NCBI GenBank assembly: GCA_903813345.2 | Contig: CAIIXF020000012.1 | Span: 15,434,020-15,498,019 of the forward strand | Origin: Owenia fusiformis | Taxonomy: Eukaryota; Annelida; Polychaeta; Sabellida; Oweniidae | DNA length: 64,000 nucleotides | Direction of reading: 5' to 3' | Shown here: one piece after another, positions 1-12,600 of the stretch | Numbering within the stretch: the first letter of the stretch is position 1 | Layout of the letters: each line of letters starts with the position of its first letter | Program-made: the position numbers and the translations under genes | The notes under the pieces: generated by a model | Database searches by the model: none | Told to the model about the DNA's origin: nothing | What the model saw: the letters and a program-made list of their open reading frames with translations, nothing else

Positions 1-2383
1 CTGATGCTAACAGATCTTTATCTATTTCATTTTTTCTGGCTTATGCCTGACTCTAAATCTCTTGTGTCAAGTTTAACTTCCTTGGTTAATTAGTTGGTCT
101 ATAACAGTATAAGAAAGGTTACTGAAAGAACTATAGCAATTTAGCAGAGTATCTAATATCAATACTCTTTAAGTATTGATTAATGATTACAACTCTACTA
201 TATTTACTACTATGCAATATTGTATGTTTTTATGACATATGGCCTTGTAATAGCCTCAGTTTGGGAAAATCAATGCAGGGAATGGGGTGATTTTCTAGGA
301 GTAATTTCAACGCTCACATACATCCAGTAAAACCTATATATGTAGACATGTCAACAGTGAACACTTTTTTGGCTCAAGTATTTAGATAACTCATTGGCTG
401 CTATTATAAGATGCAATAATTAGACAAATCAATGCAGGGAATGGGGTGATTTTCTATAAATAGTTTCTACGCTCACATTCATACAGAGAAACCTGTGTGT
501 TAACACCTATATAAAAATGAATATGTCAAAATGTGAAATTTGGACAACCTCTTAGATGCTGTAATGATAATGTTAGTCTAAATATAAAGATTTCTCATTT
601 GATACAATAAGTTTATCCAAAAAGGGATCACCTAAATTGTATTGTATTTACATGTACCTCTAATTAATAGAGAGTTACCTAAAGAGTTTTACTGTGCATT
701 AGTAAAAATCCCATTTTGTATATTATTCTGTATTACATATTTAGATGGTACAGTATAAATACTCTTAAAGGTGGGATGCCGATAACTCAGAAGAAATTAT
801 AAACTCTGATGGACATATTCCTTATCACTATATCATCTTCCTGATGAGACACATCAGAACTTGGGATTCATAGCCATTCAACCAAGCCACAAAAAAGTAT
901 ATAAATTAGTTGTTCAACATGTTCAATTGTGTTAATATTATCCACATTCAACCTTTAATAGCATCATTTTACAAATCCAGACAGCCATGAATTAATTTAA
1001 TTTAATGTGGCAAGCATTTAATGAATATTTTGCCATAAAATGGAAATGAACATTAACAGGTTATATACTATGGAAACAAGCAATATAAACAAGGTCAAAA
1101 TGATCTCTTAGTTAAGGATGCTCTGTTTCTATTAGTGCAACCTTGTAAGTGGAAAACAAGATTTGAAGGACACAATACGTTCAATAATGATAATGTTTGC
1201 TTCAGATGATCCTGCCCCAGCTTCCCTTGTTCCATATGCTTGACTTAACACTACAGGTGCAACATTATTTGAACATGTGTGCAAAACAGCAGATAGATCT
1301 TGTATACAGATAGATATAGTATATGGGTGAAAATGATGACCACTCATACTGCCCCACCTCCTATTCTCCCATATATTTAAAACTTAATATTTAACTTGAG
1401 AACATGAGTCAGTGGTCTCCCCAGTATTTTTTCTCAGGTGGGTGCAAACTTCTCATTTTCATAATTTTGACCAAAATTGGTCAAAATATGCTAATTTTTC
1501 ATGATTTTTCTCATTTTCAAGTGGGTGCAAATAGATTTTCAGGTGGGTGCTAGCCTATTTTCAAAATCTCAGGTGGGTGCTGCGCCCACTTGCTTTAATG
1601 CTGGGGAGATCACTGTGAGTGTAAAACAGCAGATAAGGGTGAGCAGGGTGACTACCCATCCATCCTGCCCCATCTTTTCTTGTTCCATGTTTTACCATCC
1701 TCCAATCACAGGGCTTCAAAATCGAGAATATATTCTTTCTTTTTACCCCCTGCGATAAGCAGTTGGCCTTTCCCAGATAATGATTAAGAACTCGCAATCT
1801 GATTGGCTGTCGCAACACTGCGACAGAAATCATGTATAAGTCATTGCGTATAATAAGATCACGTGATTCAGTTTAATCGGGCGCTTCCAAATTGGTTATA
1901 GCAGGGGGAAGAAGGAGGTACAGATTCTGGATACCTGCTTAGGAGGATGATGTTTCACTTAATACTACAGATGCAACATAATGTGAACATGTGTATAAAA
2001 CAGTAGACAGAGTTTGTATGTGAACAAGGTTACCGCCCATCATTTTACTGAGTAATCTGCCAATCTCATACTAAAGAAATGCAAGACTTTATCTGTAAAC
2101 AAATTAGGTTGTCCACTCTATGAAGACTGAATGGACAGAAAATGCTCGGTGCGGATATCATGGGAGTTCTCCATTATTGGTTCAACAATGCGTGTGTATG
2201 ATATTCCAACTGGGCATTTTCGACATACTCGGTCTACATAGAGTGTAGTTTATAAATAAAGTTGTCTTGATTCCAGGCATACCTGGTTTCCCTTTCAGTT
2301 AGAGTAACGGTTAGGGAGGGGGACACAGGGTCTCAACATGAGGCTCTTTCATATTAATGCAAAAGATCATGACTGATGCTTAC
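1..2383. other. Clathrin intron 2 (part), no exon seen
   Basis: By position this is the beginning of intron 2 of the clathrin gene. No coding homology was found on either strand. It contains a 27-bp direct repeat (caatgcagggaatggggtga... near 271 and 430) and a cluster of 'aggtgggtgc' motifs at 1434-1580. It also contains the foldback element listed separately. Confidence 0.5.
1690..1935. repeat. Foldback MITE-like repeat
   Basis: Inverted arms start with CATCCTCCAATCACAGGG near 1690 and end with a matching 'tgcttaggaggatg' near 1935. A compact 110-bp relative with the same ends lies at 7876-7985. Within the arms, 'gaatatattctttc...ccccctgc' faces 'gcagggggaagaag'. No ORF is present. Confidence 0.55.
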
Positions 2384-5300
2384 CTTTTAGAGCAATAACT
2401 TTGCTGGTAGGGTTCATGATGGCTGAATCTGCAGAGATTGGGCGTCTGATTGGGTTAGCTGTGTCGTTGAGGTCAATGATGACAACCTGAGCAGTGTCAC
2501 CAACTTTCTCACGCACACAGATGTATTTATCTGACTCCATGGTGAGGTTACTGAACCCAATGTTTGCAGCATTGATTCCGACATTTTGTAACTGGAACAA
2601 ATAAATTATGACATGTATTTTCAGTAAAGCATTGGTAATCGTTTTCACCAGAAATGAAATCTGAAGTAAAATGACAAAGGAAAGTGAATGATTTGTACCT
2701 TATATTATGCAACTTGTAAACTACAGAAGTGCTTCGCTAAACCAATATGAGACAGGACTCACTGACAGCCAGTGATAAATTTCAAATACAAATATATCCC
2801 ATACTCTCTAACATTGATGGAAAACTTATTGATTATGCACTAGTAATCAAATAGTGAAGTTCCTTTTCAGCCACTTGGGAATTGTAGCTGTATTAGAAAG
2901 ACACTTATAACTTGATAACAATTAATGAACCAGTTAAAGAATTATCACTGAATTTTGAGTCTCTGGAATAAGAAACAAATAAAATTATGTGATGATGTGA
3001 TTGTTTTGTTATTTGTGGGTGTTTAAGATTGCTGTTTAATTTGTATTTCAGTCTGAAAAAATTATTCAGATTTATCAATCCAACTCTACCGACCTGCAGT
3101 TTATAAGACAATTAAGCCACATGTCTCTAAGTAAAATTCTATGGACAAAAATATTGTGTTAAGGTATTGTTATGCTTCAATAATTTGAAGAGTAAGACTC
3201 ATTTTAATGATGAACTGATGAACCAGTTCTTGTGCATTTAAAATCAGCAAGTCAAGTCTATCAGAAATTGATCAATTATTGTGGGTGAGTCAATAGCTGT
3301 TATTGATCTCAAGACAAACAAAATCAATGAAATGCCCAATCCTGATATCACAATGGCATGATAGGTTACAATCAAATTATTAATCTGGTTATAATCAATT
3401 GTTGGCTTAGAAGAAACAGCTTGATCTTTTGTTCATCTTTCGTTCATGAAAATACTTGCTAAAACAAAGTTAAATCCTGGTCAAGATAACTTTTGAATGG
3501 TATATAACAATATATCTAATTTTTTTTTAGTTTGTGTGCTGTTGTAAAATTTAAACCAGATTTCAAACAGGTGTTTTTGCAAAATTGTATACTCGGCTAC
3601 ATGTACAGTACTTCTTTTCTGAATTGAAGTATCAAGTTCCATGACATAAGGAAACTGGAGAATGTTACAATATCTCCATGTGCCATTTTTTGCTATTAGT
3701 GTCTCCTTAATCAAATCAGTAGAGTCTGAACAATGTAATTTGTATGGGGTTTTAAAATAGGCTGAGGAAAAGTGTTTCAGTTAACTCTGTAAGTTCCACT
3801 GAGACTCATATTCTTGCTCTGGTAATACCAACACTTTTGTTTGAAGGCAGTAGGTGGTTAATTTGACTTCTCTTGATGCAAATTTGCCATCTATGAGAAT
3901 AGTGGGTGTTTCTAGACAATATATGTACAATGAATGAACCATGTACAACAATGGTCAATGATTGTACTTTGACCTGTACATTGTGCCCATGTATCTAAAT
4001 CACTCTAGTAATTCAGTGAGTGGAGTTGGTGTTATGCAAATAAAATCGTCTGATAAAAGATTATGATTAAATCACAATCAGATACATGTACTTCTCAGAT
4101 GCAAATATAAATTTGCGCAATGGTCAGGTCTCAGAGGTATTTTATACAAATTCAATAATAATATAAATGCCCCCCCCCCCCATTCCTTCCAGTAATATAA
4201 GAACAGGAAAAAATGCACTAAACAGTTCATTCATTTTTAATTTGTGATTCTTTCTCCCTTAAAATTCTAAATCAAAATAGACCCCCTCCCCCTACCTTCT
4301 TCACTTGCCTACATATCAAAAACATACACGCTGGAAATTAGTACTGAATCAAGTACAAGTAATCAGATCTAACATAACAAGTTTACTACCTGGAAGCTAT
4401 ATTTGAGAGCAATATAAGTTGTTATTCAGAAACATATGAGTCATTTGCCATGAATGAACTATGATGTCATCAAATCACCTGACTTGTTCATTTTTTAATA
4501 AAATATAATTATGGTTAATTTTAAATTATTGAAAATATCTAACAATTCATGTTTTTCTCTAAAAAGATGTGCCACTGATGTAAAACATTTAGAATCTAAT
4601 AGTAAGCCTGACTTGAGTAATTGAGTTGTATTGTTATTCTTTAGGTTATTTGATACATTTGTGCTTTGTAGCAAGTGGTACAGAATACAGACAGTTGGTG
4701 CAAGTTTATCAATGGCAACCTGACACTTTGTTTGTCATCTCTAATTTATGCCATATATGATGTTATTTTTTTTTCAAAATTTAATGAGTGCAACAGAAAA
4801 AGCGTCTCAAATGCAAACAATTTGCCGAAGTGACCACTCAGCTCCCGTTGATTACCATGAATGATAAAGATCACATATACATTGTTTCGATCAATAGCAA
4901 GCGCATTTGGACTTGTGAAAGGCACAAATCAACCACCTTGCTGACAAATCCAGTGAGACCACCTTGCAAGATGATATTTGCGGGTCATGGAAACCTTCAA
5001 TACATCATCTCACTTCCTTGTAAAGAATGACAGGTGCTTTTTACGCAACAACTATTGCAGTGTATTCAGAACTATACAAATAGTCGTCATGCTGCTATGA
5101 TATTGTGAGGATCATTCTTGAAATGAATTGAACGCATATAATGTATATGCCATAATATGAAAGTGGGTGGATAAATGATTGGTCCAAGAAAGAAATCCAA
5201 AAATGCAGCAAAATTTCCTGTCAGATTTTCAGTGATAAATTCTGCGAAAATGAAGCAGGATTTAGAGGAAGAAATTGTAGCAATTGGTGAAACATATCAA

Positions 5301-5493
5301 CGTTACATTTTTCCACATATCTTGACATCTCTTGTCATATACTTTTCAAGACCCGAGACAGTTTGTCGTGTCATTTTTATGACCATTTCTCAATTTTTAT
5401 TTTTAGGGGCGTGTTTTGATTTTTACCGGCATTGATGCTCTATCTTACCTGGATGTGCTCTTGGAACCGGATCGGGAGTATTTGCGTCGTCAT
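2384..5493 (-). CDS. CLTC: Clathrin heavy chain, exons 1-2 (5' partial)
   Basis: Clathrin heavy chain forms the triskelion legs of coated vesicles. Two coding exons are visible on the minus strand. Exon 1 (5493 down to 5449) encodes a 15-residue start, [15 protein letters not shown], followed by a GTAAGA donor. Exon 2 (2591 down to 2384) follows a TTTGTTCCAG acceptor, opens with [13 protein letters not shown] and includes [28 protein letters not shown] and VIALK, ending in phase 1 at a GTAAGC donor. These are the first blades of the N-terminal beta-propeller that binds adaptor clathrin-box motifs, and the family is almost invariant here. The exon 1/2 junction after the short 'FQEH.Q' leader fits the family. 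Thr-Thr replaces the Ala usual after Met in vertebrates. No exon 3 is found at 1-2383, so the remaining roughly 1600 residues lie beyond the left edge. Confidence 0.95.
2592..5448 (-). other. Clathrin intron 1
   Basis: Intron between the two clathrin coding exons (GT...AG on the minus strand, about 2.86 kb). Apart from a short poly-C tract near 4169-4180 I see no repeat, RNA gene or reading frame of note. Confidence 0.75.
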
Positions 5494-5640
5494 TTTGGTT
5501 TCTTTAGGCTTTTCAGCCTCCTTCTAAATGCCTTGTTATTAGATCGGAGGGAGTTTTATGTCAAAACTGCTACTCAGAACGTAAACTATCCTTTTACAAC
5601 TCAACCAAGATGGCGGCCACCGGGAAAGAGGTTGAGAAAA
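5494..5640 (-). promoter_or_regulatory. Clathrin heavy chain 5' leader / promoter region
   Basis: This sequence lies directly upstream of the CLTC start codon on the minus strand. It contains GCCGCCATCTT (plus-strand 5607-5617), the consensus of the YY1 activator site that is common just at or downstream of the start site of TATA-less housekeeping genes. I see no TATA box. The plus-strand ATG within this site opens only a 29-codon frame without a splice donor, so it is not called a gene. Exact start site is unknown. Confidence 0.4.
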
Positions 5641-7875
5641 TAGTTCCTAAAATTGCTCCGCGATATGACGATTTCTCCGCTTTTAAATTTTATATCTAAA
5701 TAGTAAATACGATAGAATTCCAAAAGATTAGTAGGTATAGATCAAAGAAGAATCAATAAGAGTTGTCATATGATCCTAATTTGAGAATCCTCTATGTCTT
5801 ATGAAGAGAATTATATCCTAACATGTCCTTTATTTTTGCCACATGAACAAAATGCGGGGATAACTTTTGTAATACAAGGATTTTGTTCATTTCCGGGTCA
5901 ACTACTTTCGCTTTCGATTGAATGTCAACATAACCTTCTAGTATCAAACTATCAATGAGCAAAATTATTCCGAAATTCTTGTACATCAAATATCTATATC
6001 ACGAGCAGTGTAAAGTTTTTCTAGTTTCTCCTGTAATTCTGTCATTTTTTTAATACCAAAGGATGCCTTCAAGTAATGAGAGTCCTTTTACTGTGGCTTG
6101 CTCTCTCTACCAACATGTACTTGTCTGCTGTTTTACAATGCTTACCGTCTGATCTTAGTGTGTGCCAGAGGTTTTGACCAGAGAAGTCACTTCAAGCTTG
6201 GGCTGAGTTTTTCGTTCTGTTTTGTGTTTGCATTAACCTTTGCATCCGTTCCACTTCGCTTCTCAAAAGAGAGCTTCGTCTTCACTCTTTTAGTTTTCAA
6301 TAACTCTATGTACTGTCATTTTCTCTGACGTAATTGCATAATTATTGTGCATGCATTTAGCACTTGTTCCTTCCAGCTCGCTGATTGGTTGAGAATAGGT
6401 CAGTGCGGAATTGGTGTAAAATGATTTATGACCAGAGCTTTCATCGGCTGCTAAACTGTTATAGTCAATACTAGGCAGAGGCTCAGGCAGAGGGTAGTTT
6501 ATAACTAGACTCTGCGCACAGGGTATGTTTGCATGGTCTTTGAGGAGAAAGCCCATGATGTTTGGACCATTTTTTACAAATACATTGTCAATTTAATAAT
6601 AATTAGAACCATTCACAGGCTTCAGATACTAAGCTCTCATCCATAGGATAACATTTCAGCCAGATTTAAATTGGCGTTTTTGTATGGGAAAGTAGTTCAA
6701 AAAATTTAGATGAATAAAATGGTTTAGTAGAATGAATGGTTCCCATGCACCCAAGCTAAACATATTTAATTACAATTTTTTATACCAACAGGATGTCTAC
6801 TTTAAGAATTTTGATGTTGACATTGCCATCCCTTGTCCCATGGTCCCCTTTATTGAGGGGTCATCCCCCTAGAATGTACCCCTAATGGGAGCATTTTTTT
6901 ATTTCTTCAATTTTGATTTTTATACATGACAAACAAAGAAAAAAAAACAGAAACATCATTTTGAGAAAAAATCATGCAAATGGCTCTAATGAAACCTAAC
7001 TAGTAGCAGAAAGTGGGTACCCCAGGGGGCAAAATTGTGGGCCTTTCTTATATACAATTTTGGATATAACTTTTAAAAGGTGATGAAATGTGATAACAAA
7101 ATATATGTTAAAAGCTCAGGAGTGGACCTAGTAATTCTGGATGAATTGAAGTCTATTGGTGCTTTTTTCAAAAATTTATATTTCAGAGACTTGAGCTAAT
7201 CCATCATGTCCATATGGTTCCTATATTTCTCCTCTCTATGGTGGAACATTTGAACTTGAAGTATAGAACTAAGATTAAGATGAAAAACATATTCAAACTT
7301 GGTTTTAAAATGGGTTTCTATGACATATTTAACATGTGAGCTAAAAAAGGAAAAATCATTAAATACAAGGTCTCAAATGGATGAATTTCAGGTATACCCA
7401 TAGAGGATGCACACCGTTTTTAAGTGATGGACATAATAACCCCAGTCAAGGATTCAGAACTTAATTATTGTTACATAAAAATATATTTTGGTTGTCTTTT
7501 GATTTGAATCATATTTTAACATTTTAATCACGATTTAAATGGATTTTCTTGTACAGGATTGGCAATCACCAAATAAAGCGGTTGAAGTGAGAACACGTCA
7601 TAAACTTTTAAAATAAATTCAGTCTATAAAACTAGATCACCTTGACCTACTTTAATTTAATCAGTCAAAAGAGAATTATTGATTGGAATTTTGATTTTCT
7701 CAAAATTAAAACTTTTTTGCTTTTTAATCAAATCTTTTTTTTAAATGACCATACTAAACCCAAGTTCCAAAGTACAATTTGATTGTTCCAATCTCCAAGA
7801 AACGTTCATGAAATCAGGGTGAAAAAGTTTAGTTTTAACCAGTATGGTCTGCTGAACTCATAAACTATTTGTTTT

Positions 7876-7985
7876 TCATCCTCCAACTGCAGGGCTCAAA
7901 GATCCAGAATATATTTTTTCTCTTTTCCCTCGAACAGTGTGTGGAAAAAATAGGTGTGGATTTTGAATACCTGCTTTGGAGGATG
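7876..7985. repeat. Short foldback MITE
   Basis: A near-perfect hairpin sequence bounded by CATCCTCCAACTGCAGGG and 'cctgctttggaggatg'. It is the compact form of the repeat at 1690-1935, with the same terminal 15 bp. Non-coding. Confidence 0.6.
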
Positions 7986-8307
7986 TTTGTATTTTTGATT
8001 TCTGAGAAATTACATATAATTCAATCATTTTGCAGTATCCATTTGAGATCACACTTTCAATTTATACCAGAATTAACGTTTGGCCTTTTATTTTTGTAAA
8101 GTGTTAGGCAGGTATTTGTGGCTTATATGTTTCAATGGCATAACTTCAGTTAAATAAAGCTATATACAGATATAAATTGGCACCTATTGCAAAGTAAACC
8201 CGTTAACAAGATCCATTTTTAAAAACCAAATACACAGAGTATCATTAAACAGATACATTCTTCATCAGCAGCAGAAGGAAAAGAATGATTTTCTATGAGA
8301 CACACAT

Positions 8308-8330
8308 TTATATATATATATATATATACA
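8308..8330. repeat. (TA)n microsatellite
   Basis: Uninterrupted TA dinucleotides, followed at about 8440-8460 by a short 'cata' tetranucleotide run. Confidence 0.85.
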
Positions 8331-8555
8331 TGTATATACAAACATTTTGTAAATAGGTTGTCTGTTCATATGTTAACCTTATTATATTTGTTATAATTGC
8401 ATATTAATAATATGTATCTCCTAATCAAATTAGGGCAATAAAGCTATACATACATACATACACAAAAAGCCCATGTTGTTTTAAGCATTTTTCCATTTGT
8501 GTTCAATTTTTGGATGTTGTTAGAAATTCTAATGGAATTCCTGTTCAGTGAATTA

Positions 8556-8727
8556 GGTGTTTCACTAGAATTTCTAGCAACAGGCTAAATAAATGAAAAC
8601 AACAGGCAAAATTGATCGAAATTATAAATTCAACATGGAAAAGTTTAAAAGTCCCTAAAAACAACAGGCAATTTTGTGAAAACAACTGGTGAAAATCGTC
8701 TGTTGCCTGCTGCTAATGAAACCCCTG
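8556..8727. mobile_element. hAT-like MITE, family B copy 1
   Basis: About 170 bp with imperfect terminal inverted repeats: one end GGTGTTTCACTAG, the other CTAATGAAACCCCTG. The interior repeats 'aacaacaggcaa' motifs. CAGGGGTTTC-type ends resemble hAT elements. The flanks 'gtgaatt' and 'gatgaatt' could be a decayed 8-bp target duplication. Other copies lie at 18215, 19188 and 22728. Confidence 0.65.
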
Positions 8728-9633
8728 ATGAATTCTTGTAAATGGCACCTTGTGAAAAACACAATATTTTCAGCATTTTGCTTGAATCATTGAATAAATA
8801 TAGTATTGATCATTGTATGAATTTATTTTTTCTTTTTAAAATATAAAAATTCTTTATATCAAAAATAAAATTACAATTTACTCACTATGTCATTTCTACA
8901 ACATTAAATGTTTTATCAAAGAGGATCAAATCATCCTGGTGATTCTTCTCCATTTATTAAGTATGGAATTGAAACACAAATAAGGAATTATATTCCAGGG
9001 TCCTTCAGCTTGATTGTTATGTTTCTGTTAACAATTTATCAAATATGGGAATGGAATAAATACCAAAGCGAGGAAAAATCTCAGTCCCTCAACTCTGTGA
9101 GCATCACAAAATCTAATTCCATGATTGAATATGGGAGTTAATATGTGAGTCAACATCACAGGATCCTTTAATGTGTCCTTCAACCCTGATATAATTTCTG
9201 ATCCATTAATGAAGCATGGGAGTTTTCAGAGATGTGGTATCTGAGGGTCCATTGTCCATTAATTCAGACAATCCCAAGTACGAGAGTGACACCAATGTGG
9301 TCTTGTCCCATGGTCCTTAGTCTCCAACACAAAATCTATAATCCAATGTTTTAGTATAGGAGTGTGGAATAGAGGATTTCCTTGGGGCTGCACAATGTCT
9401 ATGACCCTTTGACCCCCAAATATGAAAATTTAGTGTTGAGAAGGAGGTCACCTCCCAGGGTTCCTTAGTTCCAACACAATCTAGTCCCATGATGAATTAT
9501 GGGAATTTAGCATGGAGTAGAGGATCATACCATATGGTTCATTTGGCCCCACACAATATCCTTTCACCCAATGTGGGAATTCAGTGTAGAGAAGTGTCCC
9601 ATGGACTTTTACTCCATCACAATATTTCAACAT

Positions 9634-12600
9634 TCAAGTGTGTGGATGAAATCCACCAGGAGTTGTCCCAGTCTTTGGTACATTGGGCACAGGGAGTTGG
9701 GCCTGAGCAATGTCCTCTAGCGCCCCCTGGATGTTGCCCAACAACATCTCTCCACGTTTTACTACATCTTCAAGACGATGAGCAGCTTCCTGGTTTTCCA
9801 ACTCCAGTTTATGAAGACTTGCTACCTGAAGTGGAAATAAGTATTTTGAATTATAAGTGTATCATAAGTCGAAATAAAGAAAATATTATGCATGCTCTCA
9901 ACTGAACAGATTTGGTTCCAATAAAATTTAAGAGTTGTTAAAGAAAATTGCTATTCAAACATAAATATTTATGTTCAAATACATGTTATTTCAGGCAAAA
10001 ATATTTCCCCTATTACAAATATCCAGGGGGTCATTAAAAGAAACTTAGTAGAGTTAGTAAAGTTACGAATTCGTAAACCAATTGTTGTAACCAAAGATAC
10101 AATGACTTCACAGTTAGAGAACAATGGACTATAGGAATTCCTAACTTTGCGAAGTTTCTGTTAATGACCCTGTGTCTACTAGATATAAGCTTGGTAGATG
10201 TTACCACTATTTAGACTTTCAAATGCTGAATAGTGCAAAACCTTATACTGAACATATGGTGGTTAAGGAACAGTACTTGTAATTTCATTTTCACGAAATC
10301 CCCATATTAAAAGCATTTACAAACCTGCAGTTCTGGAGAAGACTCTTCACTTGGCAGGGAATCTATGATGACATCAATGTCTTTAGCTGTTCTTGCTATC
10401 AATTCTGCAAACAATCTCGCATGATCTGGAATAAATTGCAGAGGCATGAATTGCAATTTAAACTTAATGCAGTTACAGTTACATGTTTTTCTCACTTGTG
10501 TATTTTAATCTCTTGGATTTTTTATGGTGTAATCTCCAACCTTCTAAACTAAATCGAATGTTAAAAACAATCTTCCATGATCCAGGAAAAAATGGCACAT
10601 GACTATACATTACAATATTTGCAAATGAGAAACAGTAAGACATTGAGAGGATGTGGGTTTGATTCCTATTGAGAATGACTAACTTTCACACCAGCCCTAA
10701 ACAGAGAATTTAATTCTGAGTCTACAAATCATCAAATGTTTATCAAGGTGTATAATGGTTAACCATAATTTGTCTCACTGAAGAGACATACATATATTTA
10801 TTTTTTATTTGCAATTTAATTAAGCAAATAGAGACAAATCCTTTTGTTTGAAATTCATTAATATCCCCATTTTACAAACAACCAGAGCAAGTATTCAAAT
10901 CATAAAGGGAGCACCAGACAAATATGAAACATATACCATATTTACCTTCATTTTCTACTGGTGCTGGAGATTTTGATACGGATTTATCGAAACCTACAAA
11001 CTGACCCGATGGTGCAAACTGCTGAAGAATTCCAATACTATTGCAGAAATGATCAGCCATCTGGAAAATATAATACTTAACATTCAATTTATCAACTTCA
11101 TACAACTGTTACTTTTGACTGACACATACACAAAGATGAAGAAATTTATTTTTGAAAATTTGAAAAATTGTCTGAAACAAAAATGGTGGTCATAAAATCT
11201 GAGGCCCGGGTATACAGTAAAATAAAGTTTCTTGTGTTTTACAACTATCTTGTTTTGTTACATCTTATTCACTCATTTGCATGAGTAAATAGCTAAGATA
11301 GTACATATACACTGGGATTACCAACATTAGTACACTGGGGGATTATTAAACACTTTATAACGTATGGCAAGGCCTCAGCATAAAATGGAAAATACTGAAA
11401 GCTGCTTTAATTTGACAGCCGTTTTAATTTGGCAGATTTTGCAGATTGATGACAACCGCCAAGTTAAGTCTACACCATTTTTTTTTTATAAATCCCTCGC
11501 AGGATAAAAAGATTTGAAAATACCCCACTAAAATGTCAATATTGAACTATTTTCGAGGATCTAGATCCACTGCTATTTATTTTTTTGAAAAAGGAGAGCA
11601 TAACATTACTTGTATCTTTGTATAATTTTCGATTCACATTCTAAAAAGATATAGGAGAAGTTTGAATCAAGTCCGTGATCATCATTACAGTGGTTTCGAA
11701 AAATAATTGATAAGTCTTATATTTGGCATATTTTCTTGAATTTAAACATTTAATGTCCCAAACTCCCCAAAACTGCAGAAAAGTATACATCGTAAATGAG
11801 TGTCTCCAAGGCTTCATACAAGCATTTTCATACAATACAATGCAATGCATTTGTCACAAATTTGAGCTGACATTTCGCTAAAATGAAGTAAGGGTAATCT
11901 CCACCAGGTTTGTTCATTGTGGTTAGCTTTTAAGGTACAGCTGGAAAGTAACATTTTGGTAAAAAATTGCTATACCTGCACGTTATTTTCTGGTACAAAA
12001 TAAAAAATATGAACAAAATCGCTCCACTACTTTTTCGAGTCATAGTAGAATACGTTAAAATGGCGGCCATTTTTCAAAATTGTTTTCAAAATGGCCGCCT
12101 TCTACCAAAAGTGTCATAGGACAGTGTGCCATGCTTATAGTATTCACATACCAAATATGAACAAAATCGCTCCACTACTTTTCGAGTTATAGTAAAATAC
12201 GTTAAAATGGCGGCCATTTTTCAAAATGGCCGCCTTCTACTAAAAGTGTCTTTAGACAGTGTGCAATGCTTATAGTATTCACATACCAAATATGAACAAA
12301 ATCGCTCCACTATTTTTTGAGTTATAGCAAAAATCGTAAAATGACGAGTAAAGGCCGCCATTTTTCAAGATGGCTGCCATGTGCTTCTTTAATATCTACA
12401 TTTGTAGCATTATTAATGTCCTTTATAATTTTTTTACATTTAAAACATATTGCTATTACAGTTTTACATATTACACCTAAATTATTGTAAAATCGGCACT
12501 AAAATGGCCGCCATTTTGAAATGAGCGGCCATTTTGAAAATCGGCTTTCGAGCAGAACTTCTACCCCCATAGGGTATATGTGTACAAAATATGAACAAAA

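Larger units (their letters stand above)
5644..9633. other. Intergenic, CLTC promoter to MED21 3' end
   Basis: No coding exon is recognised. The right part (roughly 8900-9633) should contain the MED21 3' UTR. The interval also holds a small foldback (7876-7985), a TA microsatellite (8308-8330) and a hAT-like MITE (8556-8727), listed separately. Confidence 0.5.

Noticed and set aside
5611-5699. Possible small gene starting MAATGKEVEK on the plus strand near the clathrin promoter
   Set aside because: Only 29 codons, no donor before the stop, and the ATG lies in a YY1-type AAGATGGCGGC motif belonging to the divergent clathrin promoter.
9489-9905. 138-codon plus-strand frame
   Set aside because: Antisense shadow of MED21 exon 4, whose minus-strand reading matches the MED21 family block by block.
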